64,000 bases of DNA from DATAXI01 sp963756185 (GCA_963756185.1 CAVWMS010000001.1:1005143-1069142), one strand, 5' to 3'; positions 51,538-61,896 are shown, counted from the first letter of the stretch. Numbers and translations: made by a program. The notes: generated by a model not told the origin, from the sequence alone.

Positions 51538-53895
51538 TCACGAATTGGTGGAATCGAGGCGGAGGAGGGCGGTTACGGCGGTGGAGTAATCCTTTTTTGC
51601 GGCGTAGAGGAAGGCGGCTTTTTCGATGAACCATAGGGGCGGGCTCTTGCCGGTGGCGATCGAAAGGATGATCTGCTCACTCTTGTCGGGCTTGCCGTCC
51701 AGATAGCAGCGGCTGGCATAAGCCTGGGCGCTTACGGGATCGTCGGGATGGGTGCGCCAGTCGGCTTCGAGGGCGTCGGCGCTCTGGCTGTTTTCGGAAT
51801 CGGGATAGGGCGGATCCTTGATGCGGCGGGTCAGGACGGCCCATGCGTCGGCGTCCATTTGCCATTGGTGAAAGATCGAGGCCCAGGTCCAGTAATCGGA
51901 CGCCTCGAGTTCCGGATGGCGGTTCATCCAGATTTCGAGCTGGGCGCGGTCGCCCCATTTGCGCAGGCAATCGTAGAAGGCGGGATATTCCCAGGTCTCG
52001 AGGTCGGCGCCGGTGCGGCCGCGGACCTTCCACCATTGGTCATAGGCGGCCCGGGCTTTCTCATCGTTGGTGACGTTCTCGGCGTAGCCGAGGAGAAACT
52101 CGGGATGCGCATCGGCATAGCTGCGCCAGAATTCCTCACCGCCGGGCAGGTCGACGCAATTGCGGTATGCGGCGGTGAATATTTCCGAGGCGCGCCGGCC
52201 CGCGCGCTCGACCGAGAGGCTCCAGAAATGAAAGGACATGCCCGGCGAAATATCGCGGCTGAGCCAGCCCTGGACGGCGGGCATTGCCCACGAGGAGGAA
52301 TTGAGCCGGTCTGCAATGCGGAATTCGCGCCAGGCCTGGTCGGGGCGGTTGGCGTCCATCAATTCGCGGACGCCCAACTGCTCGTGCAGGGCGGGGTTGA
52401 GCGGGAAGCTCAATTCGACGCCGCGCAGGAAATCGAGGGAAACGAACGTCGGCGAATCATTCAGCTTGGCGAGCAGTTGGCGCAGCCCCTCGGGCGTCCA
52501 CGCCGGGCCGTTGGTGATGAACGGCAGCAGCCAGAAGATGCCGACGAAAATCGGAGCCAGAGCCCAGGAACGCCCGAGCCGGATCTGCATGCGGCGTTGC
52601 AACGGCGGACAGGCGATGGCGAGCAGGGCGATGGCAAACGCAGCGGTGCCCCACCGATGGGCGGGCACATCCCAAAGGCTGTGGCAAAGGAGCGCGAAGA
52701 CGCCGGCAAACGCGCCGGCGCGGATGAAAAACCCGCGGTCGCCCGTCTGGATGGCAGCCACCGCGTTGCGAGTGAGGAAATAGAGCAGGCAGGCGAGTCC
52801 CGCGGCCACGGGGATGGCGCCCAGTTCATCGAGCCAGAGCAGCCAACTGCTCTCGGGATGAAGGATGAGCTGGTCGTGGGCCTCGACCGTTTGGTAGAGC
52901 GGATAAATCTGCGTGAAGGCGCCGAGGCCGTGACCCCAGAGGGGGGCGTCGCGCCAGATGTGGACGGCGTCCTGCCAGATTTGCCAGCGGATGTTGTTGG
53001 GGACGTTGCCAGCGTCGGGCGTGTCGAAGCGGGAGAGCACCTTCGAGCCAAAGGAGAAAACGAGAGTCGCGCACAAGAGGCCGCCGGCGAGCGCGCCGGC
53101 AATCGAGCTGCGGCTGCGATGTTTCGAAATGGCGAGCACGGCGAAAAGGATGGCGCCGCAGCCGAGGCCGAGCAGGCCGCCGCGCGATTTCGTCTCGAGC
53201 AGCGCGACGACCACCGCGACCTCGAGGACGATGGCGAGGACCAGTTGCAGCCAATAGCGGCGGCGCGCGGCGCGGATGAGACAGCCGGCGCCGGCAAGGG
53301 CGCCCATGGCCAGCAGCGCGGCGGTGTGGTTGCGATTCGGGAACGGCCCGAAGCCGGTCCAGCCGGGCGTATAGCGGATGCCATAGATCATGTAATCGCC
53401 GGAGGGCCTGGCGCCGACGGCCATCGAAACGATTGCAACCGCGGCGGCGGTCGCGAAGAGCGCCCAGACCAGGAAAAGCCGCAAGGAGCGTTCGCAGGCC
53501 AGCGTGCGGACCCAGAAAAACCAGGCGCCCGCAAGCAGACCCATCAGGATGCAATCGAGCGCCCGCCCCGGCTCCGGGTTGCGGGTAAAGGGAAAATCGA
53601 CGTCGTAATCGCGCTTGAGGACGGTGCGCCAGACGGTCTGCCCGAACCAGTGATAGGGAAGAAACTGGGAAAGAATGACGAAGCCAATGAGCCCGATGGT
53701 CAGCCAGGCCCAGACGCGGGGCAGTTGGGGAAGCTCCGGCGGGTAGAGCAGGAAACCGAGGCCGAGACCGAAAACGAGACCAATCTGGACCACGCGGTCG
53801 ACCGCGCCAAAGAGCAGCGCCGCGGCCAGGATGAGCACGGCGAAGAGAGCCGCGGCGAGGCGGCGGTCGAGGGTGGAACGGAGGTCAGGGGGCAT
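51538..53895 (-). CDS. O-antigen ligase/polymerase-like membrane protein with TPR-like C-terminus
   Basis: The 785 residues begin with about ten to twelve membrane helices (roughly residues 12-470; LFAVLILAAALLFGAVDRVV and many more). The Wzy_C/O-antigen-ligase loop GFGPFPNRNHTAALLAMG is present, and later the periplasmic loop GHGLGAFTQIYPLYQTVEAH and HPESSWLLWLDELGAI. The last 300 residues are soluble and helical with W-x-x-x-x-x-x-A-x-x-x-x-F patterns that look TPR-like. The family polymerises or ligates lipid-linked sugar chains in the inner membrane. It lies next to the WecA-type gene, which fits a surface polysaccharide locus. Confidence 0.85.
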   Translation of the reverse strand: MPPDLRSTLDRRLAAALFAVLILAAALLFGAVDRVVQIGLVFGLGLGFLLYPPELPQLPRVWAWLTIGLIGFVILSQFLPYHWFGQTVWRTVLKRDYDVDFPFTRNPEPGRALDCILMGLLAGAWFFWVRTLACERSLRLFLVWALFATAAAVAIVSMAVGARPSGDYMIYGIRYTPGWTGFGPFPNRNHTAALLAMGALAGAGCLIRAARRRYWLQLVLAIVLEVAVVVALLETKSRGGLLGLGCGAILFAVLAISKHRSRSSIAGALAGGLLCATLVFSFGSKVLSRFDTPDAGNVPNNIRWQIWQDAVHIWRDAPLWGHGLGAFTQIYPLYQTVEAHDQLILHPESSWLLWLDELGAIPVAAGLACLLYFLTRNAVAAIQTGDRGFFIRAGAFAGVFALLCHSLWDVPAHRWGTAAFAIALLAIACPPLQRRMQIRLGRSWALAPIFVGIFWLLPFITNGPAWTPEGLRQLLAKLNDSPTFVSLDFLRGVELSFPLNPALHEQLGVRELMDANRPDQAWREFRIADRLNSSSWAMPAVQGWLSRDISPGMSFHFWSLSVERAGRRASEIFTAAYRNCVDLPGGEEFWRSYADAHPEFLLGYAENVTNDEKARAAYDQWWKVRGRTGADLETWEYPAFYDCLRKWGDRAQLEIWMNRHPELEASDYWTWASIFHQWQMDADAWAVLTRRIKDPPYPDSENSQSADALEADWRTHPDDPVSAQAYASRCYLDGKPDKSEQIILSIATGKSPPLWFIEKAAFLYAAKKDYSTAVTALLRLDSTNS

Positions 53896-54005
53896 TGCGG
53901 GCCGCGAGCGGTCAAGCCGTGGGATTCAAAACAACGTGCAAGCACAACCTCCGGAATACGAGAGAACTTTCACTCACGAAAGGGACGGAATACCGGGGAA
54001 CCGGA

Positions 54006-55374
54006 TCAATGGCTCCATTTTTGGGTCGCCTTTACGTAAACGGCGCGAAAGCAATCAGCCAGGCGCTGCCATTCGGCGGCGGTGCCGACTTCGCGCGGGG
54101 CGTGGAGCGTCCATGGGATGCTGCCGTTGTATTTGACGAGGATTCGCACCGCCTCCTCGTCGGTCCACTCGCCTTCCTCGAGGAAGCCGACGCGGCGCAG
54201 GGATTGGTTGAAGATCAGCCAGAATTCGGTGGACTCGTTGCAGCGATCCACCTCGAGTTCGAGGATTTGCGCCTGGAGCAGGGCGTAGCGGACGGTGCGG
54301 CGCCGGGCGAAGAGGCGCTCGATCTGGCCGCCCACGGCGGCGAAGCTGCGGACATATTGAAGGTAGCGCAGGGCGAAGATCGCCAGCAGGAAGACCGCGC
54401 CGACGGCGATGGGAATGGTGCGGCCCTGGCTCCAGATGATGCTCAGGGCGATGAGGCTGAGCACCACGCAGATGCCATAGACGCCCAGGACGATGCGCCG
54501 CTTCGAGAAACCGAGGTCCGCAAGCCGGTGGTGGATGTGCTCGTCATCGGCATGGAAAAGCGGGAAGCCGCGCAAGCCGCGCCGCACGATGGCGAAGGTG
54601 GTATCGAGAATCGGCACGCCCAGGCCGACGATGGTCACGAGCATGACCGCGGCAATGGAGCCTTTGTTCGAGCTGGCCAGAGACAGCGCCGCAATACAAA
54701 AGCCGATCAGGTAAGCCCCGCCGTCTCCCAGGAAAATGCGGGCCGGCGGAAAATTGAAGACGAGGAACCCGGCGAGCGCGCCGGCCATGGTGAACGCGTA
54801 CCAGGCCACCGGCAGTTGCCCATTGAACCAGCCGGCGATGCCGAGAGTCACGGCCATGAACAGGCCCAGCCCTGTCGCCAGTCCGTCAAATCCGTCGATG
54901 AGATTGATGACATTCGGCACGGCGATGAGCCAGAAGACCGTGAGGGCCATGCTCAACGAGAGGCCGAGATTCACGCTCCACGCGCCGCCGGGATAAGTGA
55001 CGCGGTCGATGCGCAGCCCCATCCAGAAGACGCAGGCGGCGATGAGCACCTGGCCGATCAGTTTTTTGCGGGCGCCCAGCGCCTTGAAGTCATCCCAAAG
55101 GCCGAGCCCGCACATGCAAAGCGAGCCGAGCAGCACGGGAAAAAGGCAGGTAGGCAGCCTCGGGATCGATGCAAAGGATCAGGACGAGCCCAAGGGAAAG
55201 AGCGCAAATGATCGGAATGCCGCCGAGGCGCGGGACCGGGTTGTCGTGGCGCTTGCGGGTTTCATCGGGAGCGTCGAGGCCGATGTTGCTGCGCAGGGCC
55301 AGCCGGATGACCCACGGGGTGAGCAGCAGGCAAACCATGAAACCGAGAAGCAGTAGCAGCAGCGATAGAATCAT
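54006..55374 (-). CDS. WecA/MraY-type undecaprenyl-phosphate sugar-phosphate transferase, frameshifted
   Basis: Two ORFs together form one membrane enzyme. The N-terminal one (from 55374) has LLLLLLGFMVCLLLTPWVIR and RKRHDNPVPRLGGIPI. The second has WDDFKALGARKKLIGQVL, NVINLIDGFDGLATGLGL (the conserved N-x-x-N-x-x-D-G-x-D-G-L motif), FLGDGGAYLIGF (the second Asp region), FADDEHIHHRLAD-like HADDEHIHHRL, and a C-terminal soluble extension. The frame moves by one base in an A5 run (T5 in the sense strand) at about 55140-55144; removing one restores the frame. It would start lipid-linked glycan synthesis on undecaprenyl phosphate. Confidence 0.88.
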
Positions 55375-55534
55375 GGCGAGCTGGCAGTCAGCATGCGAGA
55401 AGGAACCGAAGGCCGGGATTTGCCCTGGGATTGCCCATAGACCTGGTCAAAATCAGCACGGATGATGCCATCCGAGGTCGAGGCGGAGGCAAGCCTGCGT
55501 TTCAAGGGGCGGCGTGCTATGGCAAAAATGGTGG

Positions 55535-56648
55535 TTATGCGCGGGCAATTTGGCGGCGGGCGTGAGGAGCGCGACGCCACTGGGCCAGACCGGCGTTGCG
55601 GAGCGCGGCGGGGTCGCGGGGCGCCGGGCTGAGTGCCGGGGGCGGTTCTCGGTAAGCCAGCTGGCAATGCCAGGGGCGTCGCCGGGCGCGAAAATGCCGG
55701 CGTATGGGAGGTCGCAAGGTCGCGGGCGATGGCCCGGTCCGTGGGGCCAACCCAGAGGATGGGCGCGGCAGGGAGGTGACGAGGGCCAGCTTGCTCGGCC
55801 AGAGCAGGCCGCGCGTCTCGGGTTTTTGGGTTACGGCCAGGACATCGGCGGCAAGGAGCGAGGCGGGCAGTTGGTCCTCGGGCACATACGGGCGCCAGTC
55901 GCAGCGGGTCGAGGCCGATCTGGCCGGCGTAGTCCCGCGCGGCGGCCCAGGCCGGGCCGCCCCCTTGGAAGACCAGGCGCCAGGGGGCGCCGGCGGTTTC
56001 GAGCAGGCGCTGCGCGTCGAGCAGGGTGCGCCATTCATGGGCGCGCCCGAGGTTGCCGGAGTAGAGCCAGGTTTTTTCGCCGGATTGCCGGGGCTGCCGG
56101 GTGCCGCGGGACAATTCCGATCAGCGAGTTCATCAGGAGCGCTTGAAGACCCAGGGAGGGATGACGCGGGCGGAGAACGCCGTAAGCTTTCAGCCGGTCC
56201 GCCATGTCCTCGTCGAGGGCGACCACGCAATGCGGCCCGGCGGTAGGCGCGGCGCGTGGCGGCGGAAAAAGCCGGGCCAGGCGGCCGTCGGGGATTTCGC
56301 CCAGGGCGGTGGCCAGCTCCGGATACATGTCGAAAAGCCAATGGTAATGGCGCGCGCCACGAAGCCTCGCCACCACCGCCCGCAACCACGACCAGCAGCG
56401 GCGGCGAGGTGGCGGAGACAATCGCGTCCACGCGGCCCGCGCCCATTGCGGTGCGGAAAATCGCCCATAGGCCGCTCAATTCGCGCCGCATCCGCGACCC
56501 TGTTTTGCCCCCGCGATAGGCCTGGCCTGACGAAGCGAACGAAACCTGGTGCCCGGCTGACGCGGCGGCCATCGGCGATCTCGCGCAGCAGGATGCCGGT
56601 GGGAGCGGGATCAGGAGGGAAGAAGTGGTTAACGAAGAGGATTCGCAC
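55535..56648 (-). pseudogene. Glycosyltransferase family 4 (WcaI-like), several frameshifts
   Basis: GT4 signal is scattered over three frames. From a GTG at 56648 the product starts VRILFVNHFFPPDPAPTGIL. The next frame gives GHQVSFASSGQAYRGGKTGS and DAIVSATSPPLLVVVAG. A third gives HYHWLFDMYPELATALGEIP and CVVALDEDMADRLKAYG. Then come LYSGNLGRAHEWRTLLDAQR, WRLVFQGGGPAW and YVPEDQLPASLLAADVLAVT with ETRGLLWPSKLA. The signal is recognisably a WcaI/colanic-type GT4 but needs at least four indels to correct, and the C-terminus is unclear. Error or decay cannot be told apart by sequence alone. Confidence 0.75.
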
Positions 56649-56666
56649 GTCGAGAAGGATGGAAGA

Positions 56667-56797
56667 ATTCGAAATTCGAAATTCGAAATTCGAAGGCCAG
56701 AGCTTGAAACTTCGGGGTCGCGGCAGAAGTTCCCTCATCAGCAAAGGCGCGCCGCGCGCGCCGAAATATTTCGAATTTCGAATTTCGAATTTCGAAT
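56667..56797. repeat. Inverted pair of TTCGAA heptad arrays
   Basis: Four copies of ATTCGAA occupy 56667-56694, and four copies of TTCGAAT occupy 56770-56797, 75 bases further on. They could pair as a 28-base stem. The first ends 18 bases before the GTG start of the GT4 gene (minus strand). Confidence 0.9.
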
Positions 56798-57356
56798 TTT
56801 TTCTCGTTTCTCATTCCGGGCTCCAGGCTCTTTACCACCGCCGCCGGATTGCCCCTCACGATCATCCTTGCCCCCACATCGGCCAGGACGACGCTGCCGG
56901 CGGCGACCATGCTGCCCGGGCCGATCTGGACGCCCGGGGCGATGAAGGCGGCGGCGGCCACCCAGGTCCCCGCATGGATGATGATGGGTTTGGTTTGCAG
57001 GGAAAAGGCGGGGGTCGAGAAATCGTGGGAGCCGGTGCAAATGAAGGCGCGCTGGGAAATGCAGCAGTTGGACTCGATGATGACCTGGGCCAGGGTGAGG
57101 ATGAGCACTTCCTCCCCGATCCAGACGTGGTCTCCGGCGGTAAAAGCGCCAGGGGAAGGTGATGTTCACCTGGGAGCGGATCACGACCCCCTGCCCTATC
57201 TGGCGCCGAAGAGCCGCAGAAGCGCCACGCGCAGGCCCGAGGGCCAGGGAACGAGCGTCTGGAAAAAGAGGGCGCGCACGACCCACCAGGCCGCTTCCTT
57301 GAGCGGCGAGGCGCCGCGCTGGAAGCCGCCGGTGGTATAGCCGGAAGGTCAATCAT
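56798..57356 (-). pseudogene. WcaF-type acetyltransferase (left-handed beta-helix), several frameshifts
   Basis: Pieces of one WcaF-like protein are found in three frames. From about 57345: YTTGGFQRGASPLKEAAWWV, then FFQTLVPWPSGLRVALLRLF. Next, GQGVVIRSQVNITFPW. Next, GDHVWIGEEVLILTLAQVII, CCISQRAFICTGSHDF, and the hexapeptide repeats IHAGTWVAAAAFIAPGVQIG and GSMVAAGSVV with VRGNPAAVVK. WcaF acetylates a sugar of an extracellular polysaccharide. The start near 57356 and the end near the heptad array are uncertain, because the array itself could extend the reading frame. Confidence 0.7.
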
Positions 57357-57442
57357 AGCGGTGTGGGTGGCATAGCCGCTGCTTCTATCCAAGGCCGGAA
57401 AAAGGCTCAACGTCATTCGTTTAACCGGCGCCATCCACCGCC

Positions 57443-58060
57443 ATGTCCATCCCGCTGCCGCCCAAACCCTTGCCGATCCTTCAAGAACCGCTCTGGCTCC
57501 CCGCGCCGCAATACCCGGCCTCCCCATTCATCAACTCCATCTCTGGCGCATCCGCATGGAGGAACCGCTGCTGCGCGATGCCGGCGGCTGCCCCGTCTGG
57601 CGCCGGCCGAGCGGATCAAGACCAGCCTGTTCCGGCAGGAAATCCTGGACCGGTACGCGGACATGCGCCGGGATCGTCGCCGGGCCTGCCGCGGAGCTGC
57701 GGGTCACCGTGGCCCGATGCGATCACCTGGCGCTGATCGCCGTTTCGCGCAATGTGCGGGCGCTGGGCCTGGATGTGGAGCGGGTGCGCGAGGATATTCC
57801 CTTCGAGGAAATGGCGGGCGGATTCCTGGACCCGCGCTCGCAATGGGATCTGCGGATCACGCGGTCCCATGCAAGAAAAGGCATGGAAATTTTTTCAATT
57901 TTGGACGAGCAATGAGGCTTGTGCCCAAGCCCGCTCGAGATCCCAATCCACCCGCCGCTGCCAGGTCCTCCGGTTTACCCCGGAGGCGCAGTTCGTGGCG
58001 GCGCTGGCGATTGATGGCGGCCCGGAGGCGGATGTGCTCTACTGGGACTGGCAGTGCTAG
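57443..58060 (+). pseudogene. 4'-phosphopantetheinyl transferase-like remnant (Sfp type)
   Basis: Pieces in different frames resemble an Sfp-type PPTase. The N-terminus is PLPILQEPLWLPAPQYPASP, with RIKTSLFRQEILDRYADM. The metal-binding region is LALIAVSRNVRALGLDVERV (the G-x-D-x-E motif). Then come FEEMAGGFLDPRSQWDLRIT, FFQFWTSNEACAQA (the W-x-x-K-E-A region with the Lys missing) and a tail RFTPEAQFVAALA. The segment between the first and second blocks, normally about 40 residues with the NLSHS motif, appears missing. PPTases activate carrier proteins. It is probably not functional as read. Confidence 0.5.
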
Positions 58061-58078
58061 ACGCCAGCCGACCGCCGA

Positions 58079-58960
58079 ATGAAATCCCAGGAAATTGAAA
58101 CGGCGGCTCCGCTGTTGGGGCCGCACGAAATCATCATTGAGCCCAACCAGGCATGGCTGCGGCTCAATTGGTCGCAGCTCTGGGAGTATCGCGACCTGCT
58201 GATCCTGCTGGTGCACCGGGAATTCGCCTCGAAGTACAAGCAGACCATCCTCGGGCCGGCCTGGTTCATCCTCAATCCCCTGCTCACGGCGGGAGTCTAC
58301 ACCGTTTTCATGGTCCGCGTGGCGAGGATGCCCACGGATGGCATCCACCCGGCGCTCTTCTATCTCTGCAATCAACTGAGCTGGAATTATCTCCAGCAGA
58401 ACCTGGCGACCGGCGGCGCCATTTTCCTGAACAACTCCGCGCTGTTCGGCAAAGTTTATTTTCCGCGGCTGGTCGTGCCGCTCTCGATCGTGTTCTCGAA
58501 TCTTGCGGCGTGCGTGCTACAACTGGCCACGTTCATGTTGATCTACCTTTGCTTCCTGTTTTGGGTGCCGGGGACGGCGGCGATGCACTGGAGTGCGATA
58601 GTGCTGGTGCCGCTGCTCTACCTTGCCACGGCGGCGCTGTCGCTGGGCGCGTGCCTGTGGATGTCATCGCTGACGGCGAAATACCGCGACCTGACCCAGG
58701 TGCTGCAACTGGCGGTGCAGCTCTGGATGATCGTCTCGCCGGTGCTCTATCCGCTTTCGAAATTCTCGCCCCGGCTGCGGTGGGTGGCCGAGATCAACCC
58801 GATGACGGCGATCCTCGAGGCGTTCCGCCTTTGCCTGCTGGGCGCCGGGACGCTGACCCCGGTTTCGGTGGCCATGTCCATCGCCGGGACGGTGATCCTG
58901 CTGATGAGCGGGATTTTTGTTTTTCAACGCACGGAGCGGACGTTCATTGATACAGTGTGA
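58079..58960 (+). CDS. Polysaccharide ABC transporter permease (Wzm-like, ABC-2 type)
   Basis: The 293-residue protein has an N-terminal cytoplasmic helix with the family-typical LWEYRDLLILLVHREFASKYKQTILG PAWFILNPLL (in two parts). About six membrane segments follow, up to FVFQRTERTFIDTV. Short intracellular segments such as NNSALFGKVYFPRLVVPLSI and SSLTAKYRDLTQVL are characteristic of Wzm/TagG-type permeases. It pairs with the ATPase 10 bases downstream to export a lipid-linked glycan across the inner membrane. Confidence 0.93.
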   Translation: MKSQEIETAAPLLGPHEIIIEPNQAWLRLNWSQLWEYRDLLILLVHREFASKYKQTILGPAWFILNPLLTAGVYTVFMVRVARMPTDGIHPALFYLCNQLSWNYLQQNLATGGAIFLNNSALFGKVYFPRLVVPLSIVFSNLAACVLQLATFMLIYLCFLFWVPGTAAMHWSAIVLVPLLYLATAALSLGACLWMSSLTAKYRDLTQVLQLAVQLWMIVSPVLYPLSKFSPRLRWVAEINPMTAILEAFRLCLLGAGTLTPVSVAMSIAGTVILLMSGIFVFQRTERTFIDTV

Positions 58961-58969
58961 TCCGCGGCC

Positions 58970-60274
58970 ATGAATAAACCGATCATCGAAGTCGAGAACC
59001 TCTCGAAGCTTTACAAGCTGGGCACCATCGGCGCGAACAGCGTGCGCGAGTCGCTCGAGACCCTCTGGGCGATGATCCGCCGGCAGCCGCGGCATCTCAA
59101 CGGCGCGCCGCAAAACGTGCGGTTCGTGCCGGAGCAGGTCGGGCCGCAGCCGAATACCTTTTGGGTGCTGCGGGACATTTCGTTTTCCGTGCAGCCGGGC
59201 GAAGTCATCGGGCTCATTGGCCAGAATGGCGCGGGAAAATCGACGCTGCTGAAAATCCTCTCGCGCATCACGGAGCCGACGAAAGGGCGCGCGATCCTGC
59301 GGGGGCGCGTGGCATCGCTGCTCGAGGTGGGCACGGGATTTCACCCGGAATTGACGGGACGCGACAACATTTACCTCAACGGCGCGATCCTCGGGATGAA
59401 GTACGGGGAGATCACGCGGAAGTTCGACGAGATCGTGGCGTTCGCGGAGGTCGAGGATTTCATCAATACGCCGGTGAAGCGCTATTCGAGCGGGATGCAC
59501 CTGCGGCTGGCGTTCGCGGTGGCGGCGCACCTGGAGCCGGAGATTTTGCTGGTGGACGAGGTGCTGGCGGTGGGGGACGCGGCATTCCAGAAGAAATGCC
59601 TTGGGAAAATGGGCGACGTGGCGCGGCAGGGCCGCACGGTGCTGGTGGTATCGCACAACATGGCGTCGATCCTTTCGCTGTGCCAGCGGGCGGTGTTGCT
59701 CAAGCACGGGGCGATCGTGCGGGTCGGGCCGGCCGAGGAAATCGTGCATTCGTACATCGAAAGCGCGAAGCCGGAGGAAGTGGTGGCGCTCAACGAGCGG
59801 CACGACCGCGAGGGCGACGGCTCGATCCGGTTCGAGTCGCTCTCGATTGAAAACGCGGACGGGGGCAGCGGGATCAGGACCGGCAGCCATTGCCGGGTGA
59901 CGCTGCGCTACAAGAGCGCGAAGCCGGTGCGGCACGCGCGCTTTGTGATGACGGTTTATGATTTGACGCATGTGTCGCTCTTCCAACTGGACACCGAGGC
60001 GACGGGCGATTTGCCCGAGACGCTGCCCGCGGAGGGGACGCTCGTTTGCGAAACGGACCGGCTGGGGATCACGCCGGGGCGCTGCTACGTCAACCTGGAA
60101 TTGCTGCGCGGCCATCAAATGGCCGACCGGATCACTTACGCGGCCTATTTTGACATCGAGGAGGACGATTTTTACGGCACGGGGAAATTGCCGAAGCGGG
60201 AATGGACGATGACGGTGATGAAGCACCGGTGGCGCAGCACGAGTGAAGCGACGGCGGGGGATGCGGCGGCGTGA
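58970..60274 (+). CDS. Polysaccharide ABC transporter ATP-binding protein with Wzt-type C-terminal domain
   Basis: The 434 residues comprise an ABC domain (about 1-260) with Walker A GLIGQNGAGKSTLLKIL, the signature YSSGMHLRLAFAVA, Walker B ILLVDEVLAVGD and the switch His in VVSHNMASI. A Wzt-like substrate-binding domain (about 285-430; RVTLRYKSAKPVRHARFVMT and LELLRGHQMADRITYAAYFD) follows. That C-terminal domain, as in Wzt, recognises the O-antigen terminal cap. This suggests the exported glycan has a specific non-reducing end modification. The heptad array lies 6 bases after the stop. Confidence 0.95.
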   Translation: MNKPIIEVENLSKLYKLGTIGANSVRESLETLWAMIRRQPRHLNGAPQNVRFVPEQVGPQPNTFWVLRDISFSVQPGEVIGLIGQNGAGKSTLLKILSRITEPTKGRAILRGRVASLLEVGTGFHPELTGRDNIYLNGAILGMKYGEITRKFDEIVAFAEVEDFINTPVKRYSSGMHLRLAFAVAAHLEPEILLVDEVLAVGDAAFQKKCLGKMGDVARQGRTVLVVSHNMASILSLCQRAVLLKHGAIVRVGPAEEIVHSYIESAKPEEVVALNERHDREGDGSIRFESLSIENADGGSGIRTGSHCRVTLRYKSAKPVRHARFVMTVYDLTHVSLFQLDTEATGDLPETLPAEGTLVCETDRLGITPGRCYVNLELLRGHQMADRITYAAYFDIEEDDFYGTGKLPKREWTMTVMKHRWRSTSEATAGDAAA

Positions 60275-60280
60275 AAGGAG

Positions 60281-60308
60281 ATTCGAAATTCGAAATTCGA
60301 AATTCGAA
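60281..60308. repeat. TTCGAA heptad array (four perfect copies)
   Basis: Four perfect ATTCGAA units begin 6 bases after the end of the Wzt gene, in the gap before the convergent gene ending at 60435. Confidence 0.9.
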
Positions 60309-60434
60309 GGATTTGAGGGGCGGCTGGGGTGTTCAGGAGAATGGGAGCGGATTGCTTGTTTTCGATGCAGTCTTTGCTATCTCATCCTGATTGAGGCTCT
60401 CGATCTCCTTCCGAGCTTGGGCTCAAGCGTCCTC

Positions 60435-60860
60435 CTATTCTCCGCCGCTGTAAATTCCCTTCCGATAGATCATCTCCCGGGCCTGCATGAGTGACACGGC
60501 AGCCCAAACCACGCAAAACCCGAAGGCAACCCAGATCACCGCGACGTTCTTATGCACTGCGAAGAGGAGTAATGTTACCAAAATGCAGATGTTAAACAGG
60601 ACCGCCAGCGAATACCGGATGGCATTCTGCCGCGGCAAAAACGCGGGAAGCGGTTTCGGGAAATTCTTTCGAAACCGCCTTCCGAGCCAAATGCTGCAAA
60701 TCGGGAGAAAGATTAATGCCGCGAATTCGTGTCCGCTCAGAAAAAGCGCGATTCCAGCGCCGGTAATCAGGCACTGCAGCAAATCGTGCCTGATTTGCAT
60801 GCGAAACAGCTCCGTGGGAGAGGAGATATCCGTCATAATCCGATGCGGTTTTTCTAGCAT
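60435..60860 (-). CDS. Multi-pass membrane protein of unknown function
   Basis: From ATG 60860 the 141-residue product has four likely membrane segments (about 27-60, split in two: LLQCLITGAGIALFLSG and FAALIFLPICSIWLGR; and 85-130: ISLAVLFNICILVTLLLFAV-like and VIWVAFGFCVVWAAV). Polar loops separate the pairs. Upstream start codons (60959) would add poorly coding sequence. I recognise no family. It is oriented against the surrounding polysaccharide genes. Confidence 0.55.
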   Translation of the reverse strand: MLEKPHRIMTDISSPTELFRMQIRHDLLQCLITGAGIALFLSGHEFAALIFLPICSIWLGRRFRKNFPKPLPAFLPRQNAIRYSLAVLFNICILVTLLLFAVHKNVAVIWVAFGFCVVWAAVSLMQAREMIYRKGIYSGGE

Positions 60861-61027
60861 GTTTTCCGCGAGCGGGTCAATTTGCGAATTTCCGCTTACG
60901 GAGGCGGCCCCTGGAAATGGGACCCTGCCGCAACTGATGCTGGCATAATCGCCTCGCATCCGTTAACATCGGCGTGATGAAATTCCCAATTGTTGTTGCT
61001 CATGATCCATAATCCCGGAGGGGGGAT

Positions 61028-61896
61028 ATGAGGGGCAATTGGCGGGGTTTCGTCGGCGCGTGGCACGAGCGTTTCGTCGGGGGGCGCATCCTCGAGTGGC
61101 GCAACCCTTACGCGGACCTGGCGCCCGAGGAAATACCGGTGCACGTGATGACGGGAAGCCAGGATTGGCTGATGGCGTGCTGGATGCTGGCGAGCTGGTT
61201 CCATTTCACGAAACGCAACTGGCGGGTGGTGATCCATGACGACGGGCGGCTGCCGTACGAGGCGGAGCCGTCGTTTGTGAAGATGCTGCCGGGCGTGCGC
61301 GGCATCACGGCGACACACGCCGACCGGAAGGTGCTGGAGATGCTGGCGGGGCACAAGGCGTGCCTCGATACCGGCTGGCGCACCCGCTGGCGCGCAAGAT
61401 TTTCGACGTGCCGCTGCTGACGCGCGGGGAGCGGTTTATCATCCTGGACAGTGATCTTTTGTTTTTCCGCAAGCCGGAGGCGATCCTGCGCTGGTGCGCG
61501 GATGGAAAGGGGCAATGCTGGTTCTTCAGGAGCTCGACCGACATGATCCCGATCTCGCGGACGCAAACGCGCGAGGCGCTGGGCATCGACATCTGGCATT
61601 GCGTCAATACGGGGCTCTGCCTGATCGAACGCTCGACGATCGATTTTGACCTGTGCGAAAGGGCGCTGACGGAGACGAGCCTGATGAGCAAGCGGCTCTC
61701 GATGGTCGAGCATACGCTCTTCGCGATCTGCGCGTCGGCGGTGGGCCGCGGCGGATTGCTGCCGACGGAATACGAGGCGACCAAGGAGAAGGCGGGGAAC
61801 CCGCAGGCCGTCGCGCGCCATTACATGGGATCGGTCCGGGATTGCTTTTACAGCGAGGGGGTCCCGCGCCTGAAGAAGGAACTGCTGCCAAAGTGA
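61028..61896 (+). CDS. Glycosyltransferase-like protein (GT-A, DxD-type), frameshifted
   Basis: Two overlapping ORFs form one protein of about 289 residues. The first has VHVMTGSQDWLMACWMLASW, HFTKRNWRVVIHDDGRLP and ADRKVLEMLAGHKACL. After a one-base shift at about 61361-61372 the second gives YRLAHPLARKIFDVPLLTRG, FIILDSDLLFFRKPEAIL (the DxD metal-binding motif) and IWHCVNTGLCLIERSTIDFD, then LMSKRLSMVEHTLFAICAS. The pattern suits a GT-A enzyme, possibly of a nucleotide-diphospho-sugar transferase group. Its stop overlaps the start of the next glycosyltransferase by one base. Confidence 0.75.

Noticed and set aside
51748..54039. Plus-strand ORF of 763 residues opposite the O-antigen polymerase-like gene
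   Set aside because: The composition is Gly/Ala/Arg/Asp-rich with no motif, and the other strand has a clear membrane protein.
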